64,000 nt of DNA from Chloroflexota bacterium (GTDB taxonomy: Bacteria > Chloroflexota > Ktedonobacteria > Ktedonobacterales > JADMIN01), in the NCBI GenBank assembly GCA_021323855.1, contig JAJPKE010000036.1:62001-126000 (forward strand), written 5' to 3'. The position numbers were made by a program, and so were the translations under genes. The notes beneath the pieces were generated by a model, which saw nothing but the letters and a program-made list of their open reading frames with translations, was not told the DNA's origin and searched no databases. Positions 15,048 to 24,156 of this stretch are shown here, in pieces (the first letter of the stretch is position 1; every line of letters begins with the position of its first letter).

Positions 15048-17512
15048 GCGTCACCTCCTGAATCCCCTGCTGCTCCTGATTTCACCGGCGCAACGCCGAG
15101 AATCTGCGCCAGCACCGGCAGCACCTTCGCCGCGCGTTCATGATCGAGCGAGGCGAATGGGTCATTCGCTCCTTGCCCCGGCTTTTCAAAGCCGAGAGCG
15201 CCAGTTGGCGCGGTATGCAGCTTCGCCACCTTTTCGCCCATCTGGCGGCGCGCTGGCGTCTCGAAATCAGCGAAGGCGCGGCGCAGCAACGGCAGCAGCG
15301 CCACAAACGTCTCAGGCGTCAGGTCCACCAGCCAGGCGTCCAACGCGCGCCAGAGGCCATCCTGGTGCAGCAGCAGTAGACCGCTGCCACGCAGCACGCC
15401 CTCCACCCAGGCGGTCGCCTGGTCCGCCGGGACGACTGGCGAGAGCGCCAGCCGCGCCAGCCGTTGCAGTTCGTTCTCATCTAGCGCGTGCTGTTCCAGG
15501 AGCAGGCGGCAGCAGCGTCCGCGCACCAGCCCATGCACTGTTTCCATGTCTACCAGATGACGCAGCACCGGCAGCCAGTCCGCGCGCATATCATCGCTGT
15601 TGAGGATGTCACTGATCGCTCGTTGCACGTTGTCAATACTGCCAACCATTTCAGCCGCTGCGTCATCATCCAGCGAGGCGCAGGCGCCCGGCAGGCCCAC
15701 CAACACCCGCGCGAAGAGCGCCGCAATCACCGGCATGATACGCTTTGCCTGTTCCTCCTTCGTGGCGCGCACATCACCATAGCGGGCAACCTCTGCCAAC
15801 GGCGGCAGCGCGTCCATCAGGTGACGCACATCGGCGGAGACGGCAGCCAGCGCCTCCACGCGCGTCAGCAGATGCTCGGTGGCGTCCGGCAGACCGGCGA
15901 GCATCACCTGATTGAGCAGCGCCGTCAGCGCGGGCAGTTCGTCAGCTTTCTCCGCCTGATCGCGCGCAAAGCCATTGGCCGCGCTCTCGACGGTGTTGCC
16001 CCAGATGTTCTGCTCGATCAACGCGACGACGAACTCGACCTCCCACTTCAGTTCCCAGTTTTCATGGAACGTGCCTTTGACGCTGCCATAAATATGCTGC
16101 GGCTTGCCCCATTCCACGCCCAGCAGGCGCAGCCGGTGCAGCAGTTGGCTACGGGCGCGGTCGGTCTCGTTGCGCAGGTCCAGTTTGAGCGTCACAATCT
16201 CCGGCGACTGTTTCAGTCTGAGGCGCTTTGCCTGCGCTTCCAGATCGCGTTGCAGCGGCACAATGGGCGTTTCGGCGGGCACCTCGCCCATCGTCTCACC
16301 AATCTCCAGCTTCTCGCGGATCAGTTGCATCGGCGTATCATTGCCGTTGCATAGCACCGTCTGAATCGCCTCGTGCAGTTCGTTCATGCCGGGCATCGGC
16401 AGTTCGCCCATCGCCGCCAGCGCCTCCGCCAGCCGCACCGCCTCGATGACGCTGGCGGATGAGGCATCCAGCCCTTGCTCGCGCAGCAGATGCGCGGCGT
16501 GCGCCGTCCAGCGAATCGTCGCGCGGTCCGGCGCGGTCCAGAGATGCGTATACCAGCCAGGGGAAGCGATGCCAGCGCCATAGCCGCTGCGATAGGAGAG
16601 GCGTGAGTTGGTCCAGGGTATCCAGGTGGCCTCCACCTTCACCTGTTTCAGCCCCTTCAGTGTGGCGGCGTCGGCTCTGGCGACTTTGGCATCATCGGGA
16701 TTGTCCAGGCTTGCCAGCACCGGCGAGTGCCACGCGCCGCAGACGACGGCAATGCGCTGGAAGCCCTCTTTGATGGCGGCGCGAATCGTCTGGCGCATGT
16801 GCGCCTCGCGCTGCGCCTCCTCCTCATTCTTGGGCGTTGGGTCGCCGCGCAGGGTGGTCATCGCTTCGAGGATGCCCTCAAAGAGGCCAGTGGCGTCGCG
16901 GCGCTGCTCGATTTCGCGCTCCCACCAGAGTTCATGGTCAGTGTAGCCGGCGGCCTCGGCCAGCATCGCCAGCGGATCATCGCCCATCCCCGGCTCCTCC
17001 CTCGTCTGCGGAAGAGGGGAGATATCAGAGGGCACATCGGCGTTTGGTTCGGCGTGCGGCTGCGCGCTACCGGCGGCGGCTGGCAGGTCCCCCACCCCTG
17101 GCCCCTCCCCCGTGCGCGGGAGAGGGGTGAGCGAATCGTCTGGAATGGGCGTGTTCTCCGGGCTGCCGTCGGGCGGCGTTGGTTGCTCTGGTTCCCTGGC
17201 AAGCTGGATGGTCTGCGGCAGGTCCATGAAGCGCGCGGGAATCTGCTTGCGGAAGGCGTAGTGCAGCGCCTGCCACTCCGGCGAAAAATGGGTGAAGGGG
17301 TAATAGACGGCGCGGCGTGGCTGCTCTGGCACGTAAATCAGCAGCGCAACCGGCGGCTTCATCGCAGCGTTCAGCAGCAGTGGCAGCACGCCATGCGCAT
17401 CCGGCGGACCCTCTACCAGCACGATATCCGGCTGTAACTCCTCCAACGCGTCGCGCAGAGCGCGGGCGCAACCGGGGCCGTGGTGCCGTACCCCAAAGAT
17501 ATGCAGAGTCAT
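15044..17512 (-). CDS. DUF5682 family protein
   Basis: An 822-residue protein. The opening MTLHIFGVRHHGPGCARALR and the ILVEGPPDAHG-like segment match DUF5682, a large family of unknown function encoded with SWIM, DUF5691, MoxR and VWA genes. The N-terminal motifs (RHHGPG, VEGPP, VCGAWHSPVL) resemble the TraB/ChaN/erythromycin-esterase-like fold with histidine and glutamate clusters, which suggests a hydrolase; that is inference. Residues about 125-180 are low complexity: two in-frame copies of the GC-rich repeat give TPLPRTGEGPGVGDLP and SPLPQTREEPGMGDDP. The C-terminal two thirds is helical. The gene is 23 bases after moxR and overlaps the VWA gene. Confidence 0.85.
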   Translation of the reverse strand: MTLHIFGVRHHGPGCARALRDALEELQPDIVLVEGPPDAHGVLPLLLNAAMKPPVALLIYVPEQPRRAVYYPFTHFSPEWQALHYAFRKQIPARFMDLPQTIQLAREPEQPTPPDGSPENTPIPDDSLTPLPRTGEGPGVGDLPAAAGSAQPHAEPNADVPSDISPLPQTREEPGMGDDPLAMLAEAAGYTDHELWWEREIEQRRDATGLFEGILEAMTTLRGDPTPKNEEEAQREAHMRQTIRAAIKEGFQRIAVVCGAWHSPVLASLDNPDDAKVARADAATLKGLKQVKVEATWIPWTNSRLSYRSGYGAGIASPGWYTHLWTAPDRATIRWTAHAAHLLREQGLDASSASVIEAVRLAEALAAMGELPMPGMNELHEAIQTVLCNGNDTPMQLIREKLEIGETMGEVPAETPIVPLQRDLEAQAKRLRLKQSPEIVTLKLDLRNETDRARSQLLHRLRLLGVEWGKPQHIYGSVKGTFHENWELKWEVEFVVALIEQNIWGNTVESAANGFARDQAEKADELPALTALLNQVMLAGLPDATEHLLTRVEALAAVSADVRHLMDALPPLAEVARYGDVRATKEEQAKRIMPVIAALFARVLVGLPGACASLDDDAAAEMVGSIDNVQRAISDILNSDDMRADWLPVLRHLVDMETVHGLVRGRCCRLLLEQHALDENELQRLARLALSPVVPADQATAWVEGVLRGSGLLLLHQDGLWRALDAWLVDLTPETFVALLPLLRRAFADFETPARRQMGEKVAKLHTAPTGALGFEKPGQGANDPFASLDHERAAKVLPVLAQILGVAPVKSGAAGDSGGDA
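16981..17130. repeat. Two dispersed-repeat copies inside a coding region
   Basis: Within the DUF5682 gene, about 16986-17015 (CCCGGCTCCTCCCTCGTCTG) and 17090-17128 (CCCCACCCCTGGCCCCTCCC, then CCGTGCGCGGGAGAGGGG) are copies of the intergenic palindromic repeat family. They keep the reading frame and add a Pro/Gly-rich linker between two conserved parts of the protein. Confidence 0.75.
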
Positions 17513-17535
17513 GGTTTTCTCGTCCCTTATAGCCT

Positions 17536-18690
17536 CTACAGCACCTCATGGCAGGCCCGGTACAGGTCTTTCCAACCGTCTCGTTCTTTGACCACGGTTT
17601 GTAGATATTCCAGCCAGACCACGCGATCCTGCACGGGGTCTTTGATGATCGCGCCAGTGATGCCTGCGGCCAGATCGTCCGCATGCAGCACGCCGTCGCC
17701 ATAATAGGCGGCCATCGTCAGGCCGTTGGTCATCACGGAGATGGCTTCGGCGGTGGAGAGCGTGCCGCTGGGCGATTTCACCTTTGTCTTGCCGTCGGCG
17801 GTCAGACCGTCGCGCAGTTCGCGGAAGACCGTCACCACGCGGCGAATCTCTTCCAGCGCAGGCTTCTCGGCGGGCAGTTCCAGCGCGCGGCCCAGACTGG
17901 CGACGCGGCGATCCACAATGTCAATCTCTTCCTCGATGGTGGCGGGCAGCGGCAACACAACGGTATTGAAGCGGCGCATCAGCGCGCTGGAAAGCTCGTT
18001 GACGCCCTTGTCGCGGTTGTTGGCCGTCGCAATCACGTTGAAGCCTTTGCGCGCCTGCACCTCCATTCCCAGTTCGGGAACCGGCAGCGTCTTTTCGGAG
18101 AGGATAGTGATGAGCGTGTCCTGCACCTCGGCTGGGATGCGGGTCAATTCTTCGATACGCGCGATCTTCCCCTCCTGCATGGCGCGCATCATCGGGCTGA
18201 CGACCAGCGCGGCGGGCGACGGCCCTTCCACCAGCAGCCGCGCATAGTTCCAGCCGTAGCGGATGGCGCTCTCATCGGTGCCAGCGGTGCCCTGGATCAT
18301 CATTGTCGAGTCGCCAGTGACGGCGGCGGCGATATGCTCGGAGACCCAGGATTTCGCCGTGCCGGGGACGCCGTAGAGCAGCAGCGCGCGGTCGGTGGCG
18401 AGGGTGGCGACGGCAATCTCGATCAGGCGGGCGTTGCCAATATATTTGGGCGAGACCTCGAAGCCATTGGGCAGCCTGCCGCCAAGCAGATAGGTGCGCA
18501 CAGCCCAGGGCGAAAGTTGCCAGTTGGGCGGGCGCTGGCGGTCGTCATGCTTCGCCAGTTCGGCCAGTTCTTCGGCGTATTGCTGTTCGGCGTGCTGGCG
18601 CAGCACGGCTTCGAGCGCGGGCGTTTCTGTAGGTGTCGCGGAAGTGGTGGTTACGGTGGCGATGGTCGTATCGCCATTGTTCTTGGTCAT
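17536..18690 (-). CDS. MoxR-like AAA+ ATPase
   Basis: A 384-residue AAA+ ATPase of the MoxR group. Walker A is LLYGVPGTAKSWVSE (about 110-125). The Walker B position reads KIARIEELTRIPAEVQDTLI, with glutamate where aspartate is usual. Sensor 1 is GFNVIATANNRDKG and the arginine-finger region is ELSSALMRRFNTV. The N terminus has a 50-residue Thr/Ala/Glu-rich helical extension. Its start overlaps the DUF5691 stop by 4 bases. MoxR ATPases act with VWA proteins as chaperone-like remodellers, and here the VWA partner is two genes downstream in the same operon. Confidence 0.92.
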   Translation of the reverse strand: MTKNNGDTTIATVTTTSATPTETPALEAVLRQHAEQQYAEELAELAKHDDRQRPPNWQLSPWAVRTYLLGGRLPNGFEVSPKYIGNARLIEIAVATLATDRALLLYGVPGTAKSWVSEHIAAAVTGDSTMMIQGTAGTDESAIRYGWNYARLLVEGPSPAALVVSPMMRAMQEGKIARIEELTRIPAEVQDTLITILSEKTLPVPELGMEVQARKGFNVIATANNRDKGVNELSSALMRRFNTVVLPLPATIEEEIDIVDRRVASLGRALELPAEKPALEEIRRVVTVFRELRDGLTADGKTKVKSPSGTLSTAEAISVMTNGLTMAAYYGDGVLHADDLAAGITGAIIKDPVQDRVVWLEYLQTVVKERDGWKDLYRACHEVL

Positions 18691-20243
18691 GCGGGTATCT
18701 CCTCGTAGATGCGTTTCCGCAGTTGAATGGTGTTGGTGAATTCGTCGAGCTGGCGCTGGAACTGTTGCATGTACCAGTTGGTCGCCTTCTCCGGCAAAGT
18801 CAAGGGTTCGAGCGCGGCGGCGAAGCAGGATTGCGGCAGCGCCAGCGCGGCAATGGCGAGCGTGTCATCCCAGGGATCGGCGCTCGTGGTCTTTGCGGCA
18901 AGGCCCGCGATGAACGCGCGCAGGCCGCGCAGGTAGGCGTCGCCAAATTGCTGGCTCCAGGGCGGTTCCAGTGAAGCGACAACCGTGTAGAAACGTGGGC
19001 CAATAGCGGCTGTCGGGTCAGCCACCAAGCGCAGCGCCACCGCTTCGCGTTCGGATGCCGCAATCTGTGGCGCAAGCAGGCCATACATTTCACTGGCAGC
19101 AGTTTGCGAGTCGCCCTTTTTTGCCGGCTGGAGCCAGCGATTCCAGAGGGGCATTACCCAGTCTGGGGCGCCAAACTGCGCAGTAGCTTTGGTCCAGCCT
19201 TGAAGCAGCTCCGCCCCCCACTTCGTTTCCGCTGCGGCAGCAATCAATTGTTCGGGCGACATGCCCAACTGTTGACCCCAGTGAACCGGTGGCACACAGG
19301 AGAGCGTTTGGTACAGCCAGGAAGCGCGGGCGCCAACACTTGGCGATTTGCTAGAGGTGAAGCCATCGCGCTCCCAGGTAGCGTCAATAGTGGTTGGCGG
19401 ATTGACCTTGAGCGCGCCTTTACTATAGCTGAGCATGGCGTCTGCTCGCGCGATCATGCGTTGCATCAGCGCCGAACCGGGCATACTACGCAGCACCTCA
19501 GCCGCCGCCGACCGCACGCCACCGGCTTTGTCATCCAGCGCGCGTTCGAGCAGCGCCTCATCGTCTGGTCCGGCGTTGATGGCGAGCGCCCGCGTCATAT
19601 CCACGCGGAACTCGAACTTCTCCCGTTTCCAGGCCTCCTCGATCCACTGGCGAGCCAGCGCGGGGTTGCTGGCGCGCAAACGGCGCAAGACTTCGATGCG
19701 CTGGCCGGAACTACCTTCCTGCCAGAGCGTTTCGGCGTCGGCTGGCAGCGCGCCTTCCGGCGTATCCAGCGTCTCACGCGCCCAGGACCAGCTTTGGTTG
19801 AACTGGCTGAGCCAGAGGCCGCGTTTGCCCAGCAGCGGATAGAGCAGACGACGCTTTTCCTGATCGCGCACACTCAGCGCCGTTGGCAAGAGTTCCGGCG
19901 CAAGCAGCAATTTCGCCTGGCGCATGCGCTCAAAAGCCAGCGTTTGCAAATCCTCGTTATTGCCACTGAGCAGCAGCTTCACCAATGCTGTCACCCGTGG
20001 TGAGGCAACGGGCCATGCTTCGGTTTCTGCCGGCGCTGGCGCGTCAATCGCTGGCGCTGTGTAGCCAGCAGATTGGTAGATGGCGCGGACACCCGCCTGG
20101 AACAAGAGGCGGCGCTCGTTGGAGCCGCTTGATTCATCGGCTGGCGTCTCTGCGACAAGGGCATCGGGTGCGGCGTCAGTCATCGTTTCAATGGCGCCGC
20201 TCTGCGCAGTGCCGACCAGCGCAACGGTTACGAGTGGATCCAT
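18687..20243 (-). CDS. DUF5691 family protein
   Basis: A 518-residue, almost entirely helical protein of the DUF5691 family, which occurs mainly beside SWIM-finger and MoxR/VWA genes. Several segments look like HEAT/ARM-type helical pairs (VRSAAAEVLRSMPGSALMQR). It starts at the ATG at 20243 (MDPLVTVALVGT), which overlaps the stop of the SWIM gene; an open frame extends to 20318 but lies inside the SWIM gene. No catalytic motif is visible. The tight overlaps on both sides imply a fixed ratio with its partners; a scaffold role is inference. Confidence 0.85.
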   Translation of the reverse strand: MDPLVTVALVGTAQSGAIETMTDAAPDALVAETPADESSGSNERRLLFQAGVRAIYQSAGYTAPAIDAPAPAETEAWPVASPRVTALVKLLLSGNNEDLQTLAFERMRQAKLLLAPELLPTALSVRDQEKRRLLYPLLGKRGLWLSQFNQSWSWARETLDTPEGALPADAETLWQEGSSGQRIEVLRRLRASNPALARQWIEEAWKREKFEFRVDMTRALAINAGPDDEALLERALDDKAGGVRSAAAEVLRSMPGSALMQRMIARADAMLSYSKGALKVNPPTTIDATWERDGFTSSKSPSVGARASWLYQTLSCVPPVHWGQQLGMSPEQLIAAAAETKWGAELLQGWTKATAQFGAPDWVMPLWNRWLQPAKKGDSQTAASEMYGLLAPQIAASEREAVALRLVADPTAAIGPRFYTVVASLEPPWSQQFGDAYLRGLRAFIAGLAAKTTSADPWDDTLAIAALALPQSCFAAALEPLTLPEKATNWYMQQFQRQLDEFTNTIQLRKRIYEEIPA

Positions 20244-21604
20244 CAGGAGACCCTCCACAGCGGATAGTAGATGCCTTCCGCCGTCATACCAAGCGGCAAC
20301 ACGGTTTCGCCGTCCCACTCACCCGCGAAGTCTACCGGCTGCCCGCCGGAGAACGCCAGCATCTGCCAGGGCGCACTGACCCGCAACGGCAGCGCCGCTC
20401 CGGTGCGGTCGCGGATATACCAGGCGGTGGGGCCATTGATATAGTTCGCGCAGACGGGTATTGCGTCATGTAGCACCAGCAGGAAGCTATCCTGCCAGGG
20501 GAGGCGACCAAGCAATTCAGCGCGTGCCGCCAGAAACTCCTCGATGGTCGCATATCCCATCGCCATGTCCGCGATGGCGGTGGTGTTCGCCTGCCGGTTG
20601 GCGAGATGCCCACGCAGGCGAGCGGCGCCGGGATAGAAGTAGAGGTCGCCGGTCAGCCGTGTCCCTGGCAGAAACGTTTCAGCATAAGGGCGGCCCATCG
20701 CCGAGAACTGAAGAATCAGCGCAGGGCGGCGGCTCTCTCTGCCGAGCAGCCACGTCTTCTGCACGCGCAGTTTGTCGTCGTCATATTCCCACTGGCCGAG
20801 GACATACCACTCATCGCTGACTTTTTCGCCGGTGTCCGCCAAATCTTCTTTCTCGACGTTCCAGCCGACAAGCTGGCGCACATCCTCGCGTAGCGCCGCA
20901 TCGAGCGTGTCGCTGTGGCGATAGGCGTGGGTGAGCAGCGCAATCCGCCCAAGCTGGCCCAGCAGCACATCCGGCCAGTCTGGCCGCGAGCCGGTGATGC
21001 CCGCCAAGTGGCGCACGCGCCCGGCGACGCCCGCCGCCTGCGCATCCACCAGTTGCGCCGCCTGATGCTCCCAGTACGTCGCTGGCTGCGCCTCCACGCT
21101 CGCCAGACCGTTGCGCATCAGGTCGTTCATCCATAGGTCTAAGGTATCGAGTCCCCGCGCAATCAGCGCCTCGCGTTTTTCCAGGCGTTTGCGCTGGTCG
21201 CTGGTCAGGTTATTGCCACTCTCAGCAGTTTTGCCGCCTTTCTCCTGTTCCTGTTTCTCCTGTTTTTCTTGTTTGCGGGCGCTGGTGGTGGCGCGTTTGC
21301 TGAGCCACTCCTTCACCCAATCCGGCGGTTCTGCCGCCGGAACACTATTGGCATCGGTCGCCAGGAGCAATAGCCCCAGCCCGTGTTTGCAGGGGAATTT
21401 ATGGCTGGGGCAGGTGCATTTGACGGTAAACGTCGCCAGTTCAACGCGCACCTGATAGAGCGCGCTGCCCTGACATTCGCCCCAGGCTGCCTCATCGCTC
21501 TGGCCGAGATTGCGCCAGACGCGCACATTCGCCAGCTTCTTCCCGGCGGCAGCGGAACTGCTGTCGGGCGCCAGCGCGAGGACTTGATCGCTCGAAAGCT
21601 GCAT
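20243..21604 (-). CDS. SWIM zinc-finger protein
   Basis: A 453-residue protein with a canonical SWIM zinc finger near residues 60-75, C-x-C-x6-C-x-H (KCTCPSHKFPCKHG). The fold binds zinc and often DNA or protein. It is followed by a Lys/Glu/Gln-rich charged segment (about 115-145) of coiled-coil type and a C-terminal domain of unknown fold. The start is the ATG at 21604, with GGAGGAGGAAGAAAG upstream; an ATG 33 bases earlier is less well placed. It is the first gene of the SWIM-DUF5691-MoxR-DUF5682-VWA operon and may provide recognition for the complex, which is inference. Confidence 0.88.
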   Translation of the reverse strand: MQLSSDQVLALAPDSSSAAAGKKLANVRVWRNLGQSDEAAWGECQGSALYQVRVELATFTVKCTCPSHKFPCKHGLGLLLLATDANSVPAAEPPDWVKEWLSKRATTSARKQEKQEKQEQEKGGKTAESGNNLTSDQRKRLEKREALIARGLDTLDLWMNDLMRNGLASVEAQPATYWEHQAAQLVDAQAAGVAGRVRHLAGITGSRPDWPDVLLGQLGRIALLTHAYRHSDTLDAALREDVRQLVGWNVEKEDLADTGEKVSDEWYVLGQWEYDDDKLRVQKTWLLGRESRRPALILQFSAMGRPYAETFLPGTRLTGDLYFYPGAARLRGHLANRQANTTAIADMAMGYATIEEFLAARAELLGRLPWQDSFLLVLHDAIPVCANYINGPTAWYIRDRTGAALPLRVSAPWQMLAFSGGQPVDFAGEWDGETVLPLGMTAEGIYYPLWRVS

Positions 21605-21867
21605 GCCTTTCTTCCTCCTCCTCACTTCAAAAGCCAATCAGTCAACTCAGCCGGCTACAGATACGTTCTCGGAGAGTATGGCAGAAGCGGTCAACAAAGC
21701 ATAGTGCAGTAGTCCACAATACGGTCTGCGCGTGGTGTGGTGTTGTCTATGAACGAAGCGCGCACTGCGGTACATCGTTTGCGCTTGCTCATGCGTCTAT
21801 ACAGGTAAATCGCTAGAGGTTACGGCCAACTTCGGATGCAGACTCTGGAGAAGATAGAGGTCGGCAT

Positions 21868-23256
21868 ATGACATCTGACATGAGTACCGAGCGCACACCG
21901 ACTGAGACATCCCAGACAAATGAGACATCCGGCGGGCGCTGGCGCAACCGGCTGGTGGTGATTGCGGCGGTGATAACGCTGCTGGCAACGCTGGCGGCGC
22001 TGGTGGCGAACCACTGGCCGCCCAGGCAGGCGACGGCTCCCGCCGCTCTCGCTACCCCAACAGCCACGCAGATCAACAGCGATGCGACGGCGACCGCTTT
22101 GTCAGCGCTGACCTCCCCACTGCTGCCGCCTGCCGCACCGCTCACCTGGACGACAGCCAGCATGCCGCCGGGGAACCCTATGTCGGGGATGCGCGATAAT
22201 GGTGCCTCGCTGACAGTTGCGCCCAGCGATGGCAACACTGCCTACACCTGTACTGCGCCATCACCACCTCTGCCATCGCCATCTAAGGTGCCTGCAAGCG
22301 TCTGGGTGACGCACGACCGCGCGCGCCACTGGACCCGCGCGGCTCCCATTCCGCCGGTTGCACATCCTTTTGGCTGGTGCTGGGTCGTCGTGGACCAGAT
22401 GAACCCGGCAACAGCGGTTCTCGCCGTCTCCTGGGGACGCGAGGCCGAAGGACCGTCGCTCAAAACGACCGTCAGCTTCGTCACCTTCAATAGCGGCCAG
22501 AGCTGGCAACCACTTACTAGCCCGCAAACTAGCCCACAGAACTTCTTTGTCTTTGAGTTTGCAACCTACCACGGGGTAACAATTGCAATCATCGGGGTCA
22601 ACATAGATGGCGGCCTGAGCAAATGGTGGGTCAGTAGAAACCATATGCGCACGTGGCAGACGATCAATTATCAGCTCCCCGTTCAGCAGATTGGGCAATT
22701 CTGGATCAATCCTGGCACCGGCGAACTGCTGGCGCATGGCCTGCTGGATAACAGTGACAGCACAGTGCAACTACTGGATTCCCATGATCTGGGGCTGCAC
22801 TGGACCACGATAACTGTGCCGGTAAACTTCGGCTGGGGTAGTCCGCTCATTTCGCCGCCCGTCGCCAACCAGCCCTGGCGTCTCTGCGGGTGGGCGCCAC
22901 CTTCCGCGTCAACGACGAACCCCGAAGATGAAAGTGGCACGTTGATGTGCAGTATGGATGGTGGTCACACCTGGGTACAGCGGCCACGGCTGACGCTTCT
23001 GTTCGCCCCGCCATATGATAAAGCAACTCTTGACATCGCCCAGGAATTCGCTGTCGCACCTGATGGCACGGTGTTCGCCGAATATTCCAACTGTTACCGT
23101 CTGGTGCCGGACACGAACGAATGGCAATCAATCGGGCCGCTACCAGACACGACTGGCACTAACCTGGCGACGGTGGTTATCCCTGGCGCGGGCATCATCT
23201 GGGCAGGCAATGTCCCTTCCGGCATCACTGGCCTTTTCCCGGACCCAGGCGCATAG
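21868..23256 (+). CDS. Membrane-anchored BNR-repeat (sialidase-fold-like) protein
   Basis: A 462-residue protein with a short cytoplasmic N terminus, one hydrophobic helix (about 26-46), a Thr/Ala/Pro stalk, and a large outer domain. The outer domain carries five BNR/Asp-box-like repeats: VTHDRARHWTR, VTFNSGQSWQPL, VSRNHMRTWQTI, LDSHDLGLHWTTI and CSMDGGHTWVQR. These mark a beta-propeller of the sortilin/sialidase type. No sialidase catalytic arginine triad or tyrosine is evident, so a binding role is more likely than hydrolysis. AGAGG lies 8 bases before the ATG. It is a single-gene unit, diverging from the SWIM operon across a 263-base gap that shows no other feature. Confidence 0.75.
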   Translation: MTSDMSTERTPTETSQTNETSGGRWRNRLVVIAAVITLLATLAALVANHWPPRQATAPAALATPTATQINSDATATALSALTSPLLPPAAPLTWTTASMPPGNPMSGMRDNGASLTVAPSDGNTAYTCTAPSPPLPSPSKVPASVWVTHDRARHWTRAAPIPPVAHPFGWCWVVVDQMNPATAVLAVSWGREAEGPSLKTTVSFVTFNSGQSWQPLTSPQTSPQNFFVFEFATYHGVTIAIIGVNIDGGLSKWWVSRNHMRTWQTINYQLPVQQIGQFWINPGTGELLAHGLLDNSDSTVQLLDSHDLGLHWTTITVPVNFGWGSPLISPPVANQPWRLCGWAPPSASTTNPEDESGTLMCSMDGGHTWVQRPRLTLLFAPPYDKATLDIAQEFAVAPDGTVFAEYSNCYRLVPDTNEWQSIGPLPDTTGTNLATVVIPGAGIIWAGNVPSGITGLFPDPGA

Positions 23257-23265
23257 CAACAGGGC

Positions 23266-23402
23266 AATGCGAGATAGGCCAGCGACTAAAGATCGCGCTT
23301 GGATGGCGTGCCGCCGCGAAGTCCGCCTGCGCGGGTTCGGGCAGGGTTCGGCGCGCTCCCCTCTCCCGCGCACGGGGGAGGGGCTGGGGGTGGGGGCATC
23401 CA
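23266..23402. repeat. GC-rich dispersed repeat copy
   Basis: Between the BNR-repeat gene and the sigma-factor gene. It carries GGATGGCGTGCCGCCGCGAA, then GTCCGCCTGCGCGGGTTCGG, then CTCCCGCGCACGGGGGAGGG with a G-rich tail, the same order and orientation as the copies at 4.74-4.85 kb. The rest of the gap, to 23523, shows only likely promoter space. Confidence 0.78.
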
Positions 23403-23523
23403 ACCCCGAATTTGCACGGAAGTGAACACTTGGCCACCATACTCGTATCTCACACTGTAGAAGCGTGGACGACGTGCGTCGTAGGTGAACCTGCACGCGA
23501 GACCGGCGAATGGGAGGCGAGAT

Positions 23524-24156
23524 ATGCCTATCTCTGGGGACGCTCAGAGTTTTGCTGCCATCGTGCCTCTCCATGCGGCGGCCATGTTGCGGGTCGCTGC
23601 GGCGCTGATCGGCCCGGCGGAGGCGGAGGATGCCGTACAGGAAGCGTCTATGCGCGCCTGGCAATCCTGGTCCACGCTGCGCAATGCAGAGGCAGTACGC
23701 TCCTGGCTGTTGCAGATCACCGTGAATGTCTGCCGCCAGTGGCGTCGTGGCTTGAAGGGGCAGCAACAGGCCCAACTGCGTGCATTGCCCGATGATAACG
23801 ATAGCGAATACCGGCACCTGCTGGCCGTCTTCGAGGCTGACCCCGGCGCGAGTAATCATACCGGAGCAATGGACCTCCGCGCGGCCATCAACGCCCTCCC
23901 GGAAGACCTGCGCATCGTGGTGGTCCTGCGCTTCTACGCCAGCCTCGACGCCACTGAAATAGGCAAAACACTCAACATTCCTGCGGGAACAGTGCGCTCA
24001 CGCTTGCATCGCGCCCTGGCGCAGATGCGCGATCATCTTCAGCCGCCTGATATCCCCGATATCCCGACTAGCTCTCATATCCCGGATGTTCCCGATATCG
24101 CCGTCGCCCCTGATCTGGCGCATACGACGCATCCCGAAAGGGAGGGCCGCCCATGA
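23524..24156 (+). CDS. ECF-type RNA polymerase sigma factor
   Basis: A 210-residue sigma-70-family factor of the extracytoplasmic-function class. Sigma-2 spans about residues 8-75 (AEDAVQEASMRAWQSW, LRNAEAVRSWLLQITVNVCR). Sigma-4 spans about 125-180 (INALPEDLRIVVVLRFYAS, then IPAGTVRSRLHRALAQMR). A 30-residue tail of Pro/Asp/Ile repeats follows. The start is the ATG at 23524, 6 bases after GGGAGG; an upstream in-frame ATG lacks a site. Its stop overlaps the next gene by 4 bases, the usual layout for a sigma factor and its membrane-bound regulator. It probably drives this operon and other surface-stress genes. Confidence 0.9.
   Translation: MPISGDAQSFAAIVPLHAAAMLRVAAALIGPAEAEDAVQEASMRAWQSWSTLRNAEAVRSWLLQITVNVCRQWRRGLKGQQQAQLRALPDDNDSEYRHLLAVFEADPGASNHTGAMDLRAAINALPEDLRIVVVLRFYASLDATEIGKTLNIPAGTVRSRLHRALAQMRDHLQPPDIPDIPTSSHIPDVPDIAVAPDLAHTTHPEREGRP

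Noticed and set aside
13971-15143. A 390-codon plus-strand frame over the VWA gene
   Set aside because: Antisense shadow of a gene with an intact metal-binding site; no ribosome binding site or family resemblance.
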